This document shows positions 27,287-36,337 of a stretch of DNA of 64,000 nt, one piece after another (the first letter of the stretch is position 1; each line of letters starts with the position of its first letter). Origin of the DNA: Agromyces tardus (GTDB lineage Bacteria > Actinomycetota > Actinomycetes > Actinomycetales > Microbacteriaceae); NCBI RefSeq assembly GCF_003710805.1, contig NZ_RHHB01000008.1:1-64000 (forward strand), read 5' to 3'. The notes under the pieces were generated by a model, which saw nothing but the letters and a program-made list of their open reading frames with translations, searched no databases and had not been told where the DNA came from. Both the position numbers and the translations under genes were made by a program.

Positions 27287-27841
27287 TCAGCGCCAGCCGT
27301 AGCGCGCCCTGAGTGCCTCCGCGATGCGAGCGAAGCGCTCGGCGTCGAGCGCGGCCGCCTCCCGCCGCATCCCGTCGGCGTGCACGCGGAACACCCGGTC
27401 GATGCGCGCCCAGCTCGGCCGGCCCTCCGGATCCCACGGGCCGGTTCCGAGCGACACGTGGTCGCGGTCGCCGTCGTGCGGCTTGCTCGTGAGCTGCACG
27501 GCGAGGTACTCCCCCGGCGCACCGGCCGCGACGATCACGACCGGCCGGTCCTTGCCACGGCCGTCGTGCTCCTCGTAGGGCACCCAGGTCCAGACGACCT
27601 CACCCGGGTCCGGTTCGCCATCGCGCGAGGGGGCATGGGCCAGGCGCACGCCGCGGAGTCGAGCAGCGTCGACCTCGACGGTCGCGGATGCCCCGGCGCG
27701 GCCGGGCGACGCTCGCTCCTCGGTGAGGACGCCGGCGCCCGCGGCATCCGCGGAGCCGTTCGCAGCACCGCTGCCGCGACCCTGCGTGAGACCGCGCAGC
27801 ACACGGCCGAGGGCGGTGAGGAAGCGGCTGGTGTCTGGCAC
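27287..27841 (-). CDS. PemK/MazF-like domain protein, orphan
   Basis: The 184-residue protein starts at GTG. The first 75 residues are low-complexity Gly/Ala/Ser sequence with no clear fold. The PemK/MazF-like barrel follows: PGEVVWTWVPYEEHDGRGKDRPVVIVAAGAPGEYLAVQLTSKPHDGDRDHVSLGTGPW...SWARIDRVFRV. The G-x-x-RPVVI and late S/T-x-x-R-x-D positions match the fold. No antitoxin-sized ORF adjoins it, so action as a classical toxin is doubtful. It is convergent with tRNA-Val(CAC) and follows amtB. Confidence 0.82.
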   Translation of the reverse strand: MPDTSRFLTALGRVLRGLTQGRGSGAANGSADAAGAGVLTEERASPGRAGASATVEVDAARLRGVRLAHAPSRDGEPDPGEVVWTWVPYEEHDGRGKDRPVVIVAAGAPGEYLAVQLTSKPHDGDRDHVSLGTGPWDPEGRPSWARIDRVFRVHADGMRREAAALDAERFARIAEALRARYGWR

Positions 27842-27883
27842 ACCCGCACACTACCCCACCGCCCTCGCGGTGATTCAGCGTCG

Positions 27884-29149
27884 TCAGACGGTCTCGAGCT
27901 TGTAGCCCTCCTCGCCGTGCACGACGAGGTCGATGCCCGCGAGCTCGTCCTCGTTCTTCACGCGGAAGCCGATCGTCTTCTGGATGATCCAGCCGATGGC
28001 GTACGCGAGCACGAACGAGTAGATGAGGACCGAGAAGGCCGCGATCGCCTGCACGAGCAGCTGGGTGGCGTCACCGCTGTAGATGAGGCCGGTGCCGTTG
28101 GCGAAGAAGCCGAGGTAGAGGGTACCGATGATGCCGCCGACGAGGTGGATGCCCACCACGTCGAGCGAGTCGTCGAAGCCCCACTTGAACTTCAGGTCGA
28201 TCGCGAGCGCGCAGACGGCGCCGGCGACGACACCGAGCACGATGGCCCAGATCGGGGTCAGGAAGGCACACGCCGGGGTGATCGCGACGAGGCCGGCGAC
28301 GGCACCCGATGCGGCGCCGACCGAGGTGGGCTTGCCGTCCTTGATCTTCTCGACCACGAGCCAGGCGAGGAGGGCCGCTGCGGGGGCCGCGAGGGTGTTG
28401 ATCCACGCGATGGCCGCCGTGTTGTCGGCGGCGAGCTCGGAGCCCGCGTTGAAGCCGAACCAGCCGAACCACAGGAGGCCCGCGCCGAGGAGGACGAACG
28501 GCGGGTTGTGGGGCACGTGCGCGCCCTTCGAGAAGCCGACGCGCTTGCCGAGCACGAGCGCCAGGGCGAGGGCTGCCGCACCGGCGTTGATGTGCACCGC
28601 GGTGCCACCGGCGAAGTCGAGTGCGCCGACGCCGAAGAACTCCTGCATGCCGTAGGTGATCCAGCCGCCGTACGCGAACTTGCCCGTCTCGGGGTCGAGG
28701 CCGAAGTTGAACACCCAGCTCGCGACCGGGAAGTAGACGATGGTGGCCCACACGCCCGCGAAGATCATCCAGGCGCCGAACTTCGCACGGTCGGCGATGG
28801 CGCCCGAGACCAGTGCGACGGTGATGATCGCGAAGGTCGCCTGGAACGCGACGAACGCGAGCGGCGGGTAGGCGGCGCCTTCCGGGGCCTCGAGGAGGCT
28901 GGTCAGGCCGATGGCCGACCAGTCGATCGACCACGGCGCGGCGAGGCCGTCAGCCGAGGGGAACGCGATGGCGTAGCCGTAGAGCACCCAGAGCACTCCG
29001 ATGAGGCCGATGGCGCCGAAGCTCATCATCATCATGCTGATGACGCTCTTCGCCTTGACGAGACCGCCGTAGAAGAATGCGAGCCCGGGGGTCATGAGCA
29101 GCACGAGTGCCGCCATGATCAGAAGGAACGCAGTATTGCCTTGATCCAT
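27884..29149 (-). CDS. amtB: Ammonium transporter AmtB
   Basis: The 421-residue protein has 11 predicted helices and the family landmarks [42 protein letters not shown] (pore His) and [13 protein letters not shown] (second pore His). It moves ammonium across the membrane. I start at [10 protein letters not shown] (29149), behind AGAGAGG, and not at the upstream ATG. No glnK/glnB or glnD follows, which is less usual. A GlnR-like box lies about 85 nt upstream. Confidence 0.96.
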   Translation of the reverse strand: MDQGNTAFLLIMAALVLLMTPGLAFFYGGLVKAKSVISMMMMSFGAIGLIGVLWVLYGYAIAFPSADGLAAPWSIDWSAIGLTSLLEAPEGAAYPPLAFVAFQATFAIITVALVSGAIADRAKFGAWMIFAGVWATIVYFPVASWVFNFGLDPETGKFAYGGWITYGMQEFFGVGALDFAGGTAVHINAGAAALALALVLGKRVGFSKGAHVPHNPPFVLLGAGLLWFGWFGFNAGSELAADNTAAIAWINTLAAPAAALLAWLVVEKIKDGKPTSVGAASGAVAGLVAITPACAFLTPIWAIVLGVVAGAVCALAIDLKFKWGFDDSLDVVGIHLVGGIIGTLYLGFFANGTGLIYSGDATQLLVQAIAAFSVLIYSFVLAYAIGWIIQKTIGFRVKNEDELAGIDLVVHGEEGYKLETV

Positions 29150-29231
29150 CTCGAACCTCTCTTGGGGAATCAGGTGGGGGATCCTGTGGCCCAAGTTTCA
29201 CGACGAGACGTTTCGAGAGCGGCCGTCTCAG

Positions 29232-29247
29232 GTTTCGAGGTTGTTAC
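29232..29247 (-). promoter_or_regulatory. GlnR-like box upstream of amtB
   Basis: The minus strand reads GTAAC, six bases, GAAAC. This is exactly the a-site/b-site arrangement (GTNAC-N6-GAAAC) of actinobacterial GlnR boxes. Two further GAAAC halves occur closer to amtB (29210-29214 and 29195-29199) without proper partners. It predicts nitrogen-responsive control of amtB. Confidence 0.6.
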
Positions 29248-29327
29248 GTGCTTCGCGCTCAGGTAAACAGCGCGTTTCGCGAAGCGGGGCAGACCGTGTG
29301 AATCACGGCCCGATCGGCCCCGGCCGT

Positions 29328-30380
29328 TCAGTCGTGCGGCGGCAGCTCGCCCGTCGTGAGGGCGATCATGCGCGACATCGAGCGGAGGTACTTCTTGCGG
29401 TAGCCGCCCGACATCATGTCGCCGGCGAAGACCTGGTCGAGCGGCAGCCCGCTCGAGACGATCGGCACCTCCGCGTCGTACACCCGGTCGATGAAGGCGA
29501 CGAGCCGCAGCGCGGCGTTCTGGTCGGTGAGTTCGTGCACGCCGGTGAGTGCGATCACCTCGATGCCGTCGATGAGCTTGATGTACTTCGAGGGGTGCAC
29601 GGTGGCGAGGTGGGCGATGAGCGCGTCGAACGAGTCGAGCGACACCCGGTGCCCGCGAGCCGAGAGGGCGGATGCCGCGTGCTCGACGCCCGCGTCGTCG
29701 GCCAGCGCCTCGGCGTGGCCCTCGGTGTCGCGGCGGCGGTAGTCGAGCCCGTCGATGCGCAGCGTCTCGAAGTTCGACGAGAGGGCGTGGATCTCGCGCA
29801 GGAAGTCGGCCGCCGCGAAGCGGCCCTCGCCGAGGGCGTTGGGCGGGGTGTTCGAGGTGGCGGCGACCCGGGTGCCGTCGGCGATGAGCTCGCCGAGGAA
29901 CCGGGTCATGAGCATGGTGTCGCCCGGGTCGTCGAGCTCGAACTCGTCGATGCAGATGAGACGGGCGCCGCGCAGCAGCACGACCGCCTGCGCGTAGCCG
30001 AGTGCGCCGACGAGCGCCGTGTACTCGATGAAGGTGCCGAAGTACTTCGGGCCGTGCGCGACGTGCCAGAGCGCGGCGAGCAGGTGGGTCTTGCCGACGC
30101 CGAAGCCGCCGTCGAGGTAGACGCCGGGCAGCTCGATGCGGGCCGGACGCTTGCGGGAGAAGAACCCGCCGGGGCGCTGCGCGGCGCGCCAGGCGCCCGC
30201 GAACTCGCCGAGCCGGTCGAGCGCGGCCTGCTGCGACGGGAAGTCGGGGTCGGGTCGGTACGACTCGAACGACGCGTGCTCGAACTGCGGGGGCGGCACG
30301 AGCTCGGATGCGATCTCGGCGCCCGTGATCGAGGGATTCCGATCGACGATGCGGAGAAGGGCATGCGATGCCGAGGTCAT
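29328..30380 (-). CDS. zapE: Cell division protein ZapE (AFG1-like ATPase)
   Basis: The 350-residue P-loop ATPase shows Walker [12 protein letters not shown] and Walker [17 protein letters not shown]1/ZapE features are the sensor region [15 protein letters not shown] and the C-terminal [28 protein letters not shown]. In E. coli ZapE destabilises FtsZ polymers; a division role here is by family. It is divergent from the rhodanese gene. ATG 30380 has GGAG 10 nt upstream. Confidence 0.93.
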   Translation of the reverse strand: MTSASHALLRIVDRNPSITGAEIASELVPPPQFEHASFESYRPDPDFPSQQAALDRLGEFAGAWRAAQRPGGFFSRKRPARIELPGVYLDGGFGVGKTHLLAALWHVAHGPKYFGTFIEYTALVGALGYAQAVVLLRGARLICIDEFELDDPGDTMLMTRFLGELIADGTRVAATSNTPPNALGEGRFAAADFLREIHALSSNFETLRIDGLDYRRRDTEGHAEALADDAGVEHAASALSARGHRVSLDSFDALIAHLATVHPSKYIKLIDGIEVIALTGVHELTDQNAALRLVAFIDRVYDAEVPIVSSGLPLDQVFAGDMMSGGYRKKYLRSMSRMIALTTGELPPHD

Positions 30381-30442
30381 GCTGAGGCGGCTCCCGTATT
30401 GCACCGGATGACGGGTCGTATGACTTCGACCGGCACCACGCG

Positions 30443-30448
30443 TAGATT
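30443..30448 (+). promoter_or_regulatory. -10 box of the rhodanese-sufE unit
   Basis: TAGATT lies 73 nt upstream of the rhodanese ATG, in the 141-nt gap shared with zapE. No strong -35 is visible. AGGAGG immediately precedes the ATG at 30522. Confidence 0.4.
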
Positions 30449-30521
30449 CGAGGTGGACGGCCACCAGCCTAGTCCGCTCCCCCGCGCACCCCCGCCCGAC
30501 CGGGCGTTCCCAGGAGGTCTC

Positions 30522-31421
<900 letters not shown>

Positions 31422-31460
31422 TCGGCAGCGGCGGGCCGATGGCGGGGCGGCCCGCGACGA

Positions 31461-31497
31461 CGGATGCCGCGCCCGCACGGCGGGCATGCGGCATCCG
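31461..31497 (+). terminator. Hairpin formed by an inverted pair of the repeat motif
   Basis: CGGATGCCGC (31461-31470) pairs with GCGGCATCCG (31488-31497), and GCCCGC/GCGGGC extends the stem inward to a 3-nt loop with a 2-nt bulge. It lies between the sulfurtransferase and sufE, so it may attenuate read-through into sufE. Confidence 0.65.
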
Positions 31498-31515
31498 GAT
31501 GGGAGAATGAAGGCG

Positions 31516-31956
31516 ATGGATGCCACGACCCTCCCCGCCCGGCTCGCAGAGACCCGTGAGGACTTCCTCGCCCTCGGCGTGAAGGACCGCCTGCAACTGC
31601 TGCTCGAGTTCTCGAACGAGCTGCCCGAGCTGCCCGAGCGCTACCGCGATCACCCCGACCTGCTCGAACGGGTCGTGGAGTGCCAGTCGCCGGTCTACAT
31701 CTTCGTGGAGGTCGACGACGCGGGACTCGTGCACATGCACGCCACGGCGCCCGCCGAGGCGCCCACGACGCGCGGGTTCGCGTCGATCCTCGCGCAGGGA
31801 CTCGACGGCCTCACCCCCGACGAGGTGCTCGCCGTCCCCGCCGACTACCCGCAGTCGCTCGGACTGGGCGAGGCGGTGTCGCCGCTGCGCGTGCGCGGGA
31901 TGTCGGGCATGCTCGCTCGCGCGAAGCGCCAGCTCGCCGAGCGCCTCGCCGGCTGA
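31516..31956 (+). CDS. sufE: SufE-family sulfur acceptor protein
   Basis: The 146-residue protein shows the SufE pattern: EDFLALGVKDRLQLLLEFSNELPELPERY, then the acceptor Cys in VECQSPVYIFVEV, then HMHATAPAEAPTTRGFASIL. It would take persulfide from a desulfurase or from the sulfurtransferase encoded before it. Two ATGs compete (31507 and 31516). I choose the second, because GGGAGA ends 9 nt before it and abuts the first. Confidence 0.9.
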   Translation: MDATTLPARLAETREDFLALGVKDRLQLLLEFSNELPELPERYRDHPDLLERVVECQSPVYIFVEVDDAGLVHMHATAPAEAPTTRGFASILAQGLDGLTPDEVLAVPADYPQSLGLGEAVSPLRVRGMSGMLARAKRQLAERLAG

Positions 31957-32012
31957 CCGCGGCGAACGCCCGCCGCGGCGTCGTACCGCCATCGGCGTGA
32001 CCGCGTCATCGG

Positions 32013-33182
32013 TCAGCGTGCCGCGAGCCAGTCCCCGAGCAGTGCGGTCCAGCGTTCGGGGTCGTGGTTCCAGAGCTTGGTGTGCCGGGCGCCCTCGAAG
32101 ACCTCGAACTGCACGATGTCGGCGCGCACCGTCGCGAGCCGCCTCGACCCCTCGATGGGCACGAACCCATCGTCGACGCTGTGCATGAGGAGGATCGGCA
32201 CGTCGAGCTCGTCGGCACGCGCGACGGCGTCGAGCGCCTCGAGGTCGATCGGCGCCGCCAGCCCCGTGACCACACCGCCGAGCGGAGCGCTGAGCACGCG
32301 GGCCACGAACTCGCCGGCGTCGTGCGGCAGGCCCGCCGCTCGCCCCTGGAAGCGCAGGATGTCGACCCAGTCGACCGCGGGCGATTCGAGCACGATGCCC
32401 ACCAGTCGTTCGCGCACCTCGGCCGAGCGGAAGAACGCCTGCAGCGCGATCGCGCCCCCCATCGACCAGCCCATGAGCACGATGCGCCGCGCGCCGCGAT
32501 CGTTCGCGAAGCGCACGGCGGCGACGACGTCGGCCCATTCGGTGCCGCCGAGCCCGTAGCGTCGATCCTCGCTCTCCGGCGCTTCGCCGTCGTTGCGATA
32601 GGAGACGAGCAGCGAGTTCCAGCCCTGGGCGCGGGCCGGCGGCACGGCGCGCAGCCCCTCCTGCCGCTTCGCGCCGCGTCCGTGCACCTGGATGATCCAG
32701 TCGTGGGACTCCGTCGGCGCGGGGACGAACCAGGCGGGCGCCGGTCCGAGTGCCGTCTCGACGAGGACGTTCTCGTAGTCGTCGGCGACCTCCCACGGCC
32801 CGAGGTGGTACCAGCTGTTGATGCGCCCCCGCCGCGCCCGGTCGAGCCGCCCGAAGTCGACCGAGTCGATCGTGCGCCGCACCGACCGGTCGTCCTCGTC
32901 GACCACGTCGCCGATGCGCGCGTGACCCGAGTCGTTCTCGAACCAGAGGCCGTAGCGCCCGCGCATGCGGGACTCGTCGGAGCTCGCGAGGGCGAGCCGT
33001 CCCCCGGCGAGGTCGACCGACGAGAGCTGCAGGTCCTCGTCGCGCTTGAGCGGCGGGATCACCACCCGCCGCGCGAACACGACCGCCGTCACGGCCGCGG
33101 CGATGGCAGCGCCCGTCACGAGCGCGCCGAGCACGCCGAGCACGATGCCGATCGCGGTGCGAGACCGCCTCGTCAGAGCCAT
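32013..33182 (-). CDS. Membrane-anchored alpha/beta hydrolase
   Basis: The 389-residue protein has an N-terminal helix at about 9-33 (IGIVLGVLGALVTGAAIAAAVTAVVF) and a long juxtamembrane domain, then an alpha/beta-hydrolase fold. The nucleophile is in the GWSMGG elbow, the acid probably in HSVDDGFVP, and the His in EGARHTKLW. It resembles the dienelactone-hydrolase/BAAT-like extracellular hydrolases; the substrate is unknown. GGGAGG places the start at 33182. It is divergent from DUF3000, with overlapping -10 boxes. Confidence 0.9.
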   Translation of the reverse strand: MALTRRSRTAIGIVLGVLGALVTGAAIAAAVTAVVFARRVVIPPLKRDEDLQLSSVDLAGGRLALASSDESRMRGRYGLWFENDSGHARIGDVVDEDDRSVRRTIDSVDFGRLDRARRGRINSWYHLGPWEVADDYENVLVETALGPAPAWFVPAPTESHDWIIQVHGRGAKRQEGLRAVPPARAQGWNSLLVSYRNDGEAPESEDRRYGLGGTEWADVVAAVRFANDRGARRIVLMGWSMGGAIALQAFFRSAEVRERLVGIVLESPAVDWVDILRFQGRAAGLPHDAGEFVARVLSAPLGGVVTGLAAPIDLEALDAVARADELDVPILLMHSVDDGFVPIEGSRRLATVRADIVQFEVFEGARHTKLWNHDPERWTALLGDWLAAR

Positions 33183-33246
33183 CCGAGCCTCCCTCACCGG
33201 CACTGCGGGTCGGAGCGGCGCGCCGTCGACGTCCGCCCTGCCCGAG

Positions 33247-33256
33247 ACTCTAGTCT
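33247..33256. promoter_or_regulatory. Overlapping divergent -10 boxes
   Basis: The plus strand has TAGTCT (33251-33256), ending 6 nt before the DUF3000 GTG. The minus strand has TAGAGT (33247-33252) for the hydrolase gene. The boxes share the TA at 33251-33252, so one promoter could fire both ways. Confidence 0.5.
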
Positions 33257-33262
33257 GCACAC

Positions 33263-33853
33263 GTGTCCGACTCAGCGATCACGCCTCCCCCCGAGTTCGC
33301 TGCCGCACTCGACTCGCTGCGGTCCGCGTCGACGCGCGCCGAACTGCGCGTGACCGAGATCCCGGCGCCCGTGGCGCTCGCCCCGTTCGCGGTGGCGTTG
33401 GCGGCGGATGTCGCGCCGACCGCGCACGGCGACGACTCCGAGCTCGGCACCGGCCGGTTCGTGCTGCTCTACGATCCCGACGAGCCCGAAGCGTGGGGCG
33501 GCCGGTTCCGCGTGGTGTGCTTCGCGCAGGCGCCGCTCGAGACCGACATCGGGCTCGACCCGTTCCTCGCGGATGTCGCGTGGTCGTGGCTCGTGGACGC
33601 GCTCGATGCCCGCGGCGCCCGCTACGTCGCGGCATCCGGCACGGCGACGAAGGTGCTCTCGACGGGGTTCGGCGAACTCGCCCGGCAGGGCGACGGCGCC
33701 CAGCTCGAGCTGCGCGCCTCGTGGACGCCGCTCGATGGGGTCATCGCGCCGCATGTGGAAGGCTGGGGCGAGTTGTTGTGCATGCTCGCCGGGCTGCCGC
33801 CTCGATCCGAGGGGGTGACGGCCCTTCCCCGACGGAGGTCGAATCGTGGCTGA
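33263..33853 (+). CDS. DUF3000 family protein
   Basis: The 196-residue protein matches the actinobacterial DUF3000 family: PPPEFAAALDSLRSA...RAELRVTEIPAPVALAPFAVALAADV, then GRFVLLYDPDEPEAWGGRFRVVCFAQAPLE, and the C-terminal SWTPLDGVIAPHVEGWGELLCMLAGLPP. Function unknown. Family members are typically encoded just before ribonuclease D, as here, and the genes overlap by 8 nt. It probably has a leaderless mRNA beginning at the GTG. Confidence 0.93.
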   Translation: MSDSAITPPPEFAAALDSLRSASTRAELRVTEIPAPVALAPFAVALAADVAPTAHGDDSELGTGRFVLLYDPDEPEAWGGRFRVVCFAQAPLETDIGLDPFLADVAWSWLVDALDARGARYVAASGTATKVLSTGFGELARQGDGAQLELRASWTPLDGVIAPHVEGWGELLCMLAGLPPRSEGVTALPRRRSNRG

Positions 33854-35042
33854 GGACTACCGCGCGATCGAGACGCGTGAGGAGTACGGCGCCGCCGTCG
33901 CACTCCTCGCCGCCGGCACCGGTCCCGTCGCAGTCGACGCCGAGCGGGCGAGCGGATTCCGCTACTCGCAGCGCGCGTACCTCATCCAGGTGTTCCGGCG
34001 GGACGCGGGCGTGTTCCTCTTCGATCCGCCGCAGCTCGGCGACTTCACGGCGCTGCAGGCGGCCATCGGCGACGTCGAATGGGTGCTGCACGCGGCGAGC
34101 CAAGACCTGGCCTGCCTCCGCGAGGTCGGACTCGACCCCACCACGATCTTCGACACCGAGCTCGCGGCGCGCCTGCTCGGGATGCCGCGCGTCGGCCTCG
34201 CGTCGGTCGTCGAGGAACTCCTCGGCATCCGGCTCGCGAAGGAGCACTCGGCCGCGGACTGGTCGACGCGGCCCCTGCCGCAGTCGTGGCTGAAGTACGC
34301 CGCGCTCGACGTCGAACTCCTCGTCGACGTGCGCGACCACCTGGTGACGCGGCTCGCCGAGGCCGGCAAGTCCGAGCTCGCCGCGCAGGAGTTCGAGGCG
34401 GTGCTGCGACGGGAGGCGAAGCCGGCCGCCGCCGAGCCGTGGCGACGCCTCTCCGGGATCCACGCGATCCGCACCCCCCGCAACCTCGCGGTGGCCCGCT
34501 CCCTCTGGCTCAGTCGCGATGCGCTCGCCGTCGAGCTCGACGTCGCCCCCGGCCGCCTGGTTCCGGATGCCGCGCTCCTCGCTGCCGCGAAGGCGCTCCC
34601 GCAGTCCAAGCGCGCCCTCGCCGAACTGCGCGAGTTCAACGGCCGCGCGAGCCGGACGGAGCTCGATCGCTGGTGGGCGGCCATCGAGGAGGGGCTCGCG
34701 AGCGAACCGCCCGCGGTGCGGGTGCCCACCGACGCTCCTCCGCCCCCGCGGTCGTGGGCCGCGCGCAACCCGGAGGCCGACGCCCGGCTCCGCCTGGCGA
34801 GGGCGGCGTTGACCGAGGTCGCCGACGAGCTCGTGATGCCCGTCGAGAACGTGCTCACGCCCGACCACCTCCGGCGCCTCGCGTGGCATCCGCCCGCCGA
34901 ACCCACCGCGGAGTCGGTGGGCGAGGCCCTCGCCGCCCTCGGGGCACGACCTTGGCAGGTTGAGGCAACCTCACAGAGAATCGCGGCGGCGTTTGTAGCA
35001 GCGGCACAATCGCTGGAAGACGCCGAGCGCGACGCTTCGTAG
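33846..35042 (+). CDS. rnd: Ribonuclease D
   Basis: The 398-residue DEDD exonuclease shows VAVDAERASGFRYSQRAYLIQV (DxE), a central Asp region VLHAASQDLACLREVGLD, and a final motif around YAALDVELLVDVRDHL. HRDC-type helical domains occupy the second half. It trims 3' ends of stable RNAs. It starts at GTG inside the end of DUF3000, so translation is coupled. Confidence 0.94.
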   Translation: MAEDYRAIETREEYGAAVALLAAGTGPVAVDAERASGFRYSQRAYLIQVFRRDAGVFLFDPPQLGDFTALQAAIGDVEWVLHAASQDLACLREVGLDPTTIFDTELAARLLGMPRVGLASVVEELLGIRLAKEHSAADWSTRPLPQSWLKYAALDVELLVDVRDHLVTRLAEAGKSELAAQEFEAVLRREAKPAAAEPWRRLSGIHAIRTPRNLAVARSLWLSRDALAVELDVAPGRLVPDAALLAAAKALPQSKRALAELREFNGRASRTELDRWWAAIEEGLASEPPAVRVPTDAPPPPRSWAARNPEADARLRLARAALTEVADELVMPVENVLTPDHLRRLAWHPPAEPTAESVGEALAALGARPWQVEATSQRIAAAFVAAAQSLEDAERDAS

Positions 35043-35080
35043 GTTCCGTCAAGCGATTCCGCGCCTCCCGAGGCCGTCCA

Positions 35081-35086
35081 TAGGAT
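35081..35086 (+). promoter_or_regulatory. -10 box of fadA-fadB
   Basis: TAGGAT precedes the fadA start by 31 nt, with AAAGGGAG as ribosome binding site in between. No -35 consensus is seen. Confidence 0.45.
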
Positions 35087-35117
35087 CGGTGGATCCTCAT
35101 CGAAAGGGAGCTGCAGC

Positions 35118-36326
35118 GTGGCTGAACGAGCTGATGTCGTGTTCGTCGACGGGGTCCGAACCCCCTTCGGCAGGGCCGGCGAAAAGGGCATGTACTGGAA
35201 CACCAGGGCCGACGACCTCGTCGTGAAGGCGATCGTCGGGTTGCTCGAACGGAACCCGAGCGTTCCGAAGGACCGCATCGACGACGTGGCCATCGCGGCC
35301 ACGACCCAGACCGGCGACCAGGGCCTCACGCTCGGCCGCACGGCGGCGATCCTCGCAGGCCTGCCGAAGTCGGTGCCGGGGTTCTCGATCGACCGCATGT
35401 GCGCCGGCGCCATGACCTCGGTCGCGATGCTCTCGGGATCGATCGGCTTCGGCCAGTACGACCTCGCCATCGGTGGCGGCGTCGAGCACATGGGCCACCA
35501 CCCGATGGGATCGGGCGTCGACCCGAACCCGCGGTTCGTCTCCGAGCGCATGGTCTCCGAGGACGCCCTGGTCATGGGCGCGACCGCCGAGCGCATCCAC
35601 GACCGCTTCCCGCACCTCACCAAGGAACGCGCCGACCGCTATGCGCTCGGCAGCCAGCAGAAGACGGCCGCCGCCTACGCCGCGGGCAAGATCCAGCAGG
35701 ACCTCGTGCCCGTCGCGATCCGCACCGCCGAGGGCTGGGGCCTCGCCACGAAGGACGAGGTCATGCGGCCCGAGACCACCCTCGAGGGGCTCGCGGGCCT
35801 GAAGACCCCGTTCCGTCCGCACGGCCGCGTCACCGCCGGCAACGCGTCGGGCCTCAACGACGGCGCCACGGCGGCCCTCCTCGCGAGCGGTTCGGCGGCG
35901 AAGGAGTTCGGGCTGCAGCCCAAGATGAAGCTCGTGAGCTACGCCTTCGCGGGCGTCGACCCCGAGATCATGGGCATCGGCCCCGTTCCGGCCACCGAGA
36001 AGGCGCTGCGCCGCGCCGGCCTGAAGATGGACGACATCGGCCTCCTCGAGGTCAACGAGGCGTTCGCCGTGCAGGTGCTCTCGCTCCTCGACCACTACGG
36101 CATCGACGACGACGACCCCCGAGTGAACCCGTGGGGCGGCGCCATCGCCGTCGGGCACCCGCTCGCGTCATCCGGCGTTCGACTCATGAACCAGCTCGCG
36201 AGCCAGTTCGCCGAGCGCCCCGACGTGCGGTACGGCATCACGACCATGTGCGTGGGCCTCGGACAGGGCGGCACCATGATCTGGGAGAACCCGAACTACT
36301 CGCGCAAGGCAGCGAAGAAGGCCTGA
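35118..36326 (+). CDS. fadA: Acetyl-CoA C-acyltransferase (3-ketoacyl-CoA thiolase)
   Basis: The 402-residue thiolase has the acylated Cys in SIDRMCAGAMTSVAML, the signature NEAFAVQVLSLLD, the His in GGAIAVGHPLASSGVRL, and the general-base Cys in TTMCVGLGQGG. It cleaves 3-ketoacyl-CoA in the last step of beta-oxidation. It begins at GTG. The multifunctional FadB follows after 11 nt, so the two subunits of a beta-oxidation complex are made together. Confidence 0.96.
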   Translation: MAERADVVFVDGVRTPFGRAGEKGMYWNTRADDLVVKAIVGLLERNPSVPKDRIDDVAIAATTQTGDQGLTLGRTAAILAGLPKSVPGFSIDRMCAGAMTSVAMLSGSIGFGQYDLAIGGGVEHMGHHPMGSGVDPNPRFVSERMVSEDALVMGATAERIHDRFPHLTKERADRYALGSQQKTAAAYAAGKIQQDLVPVAIRTAEGWGLATKDEVMRPETTLEGLAGLKTPFRPHGRVTAGNASGLNDGATAALLASGSAAKEFGLQPKMKLVSYAFAGVDPEIMGIGPVPATEKALRRAGLKMDDIGLLEVNEAFAVQVLSLLDHYGIDDDDPRVNPWGGAIAVGHPLASSGVRLMNQLASQFAERPDVRYGITTMCVGLGQGGTMIWENPNYSRKAAKKA

Positions 36327-36337
36327 GGACGACCACG

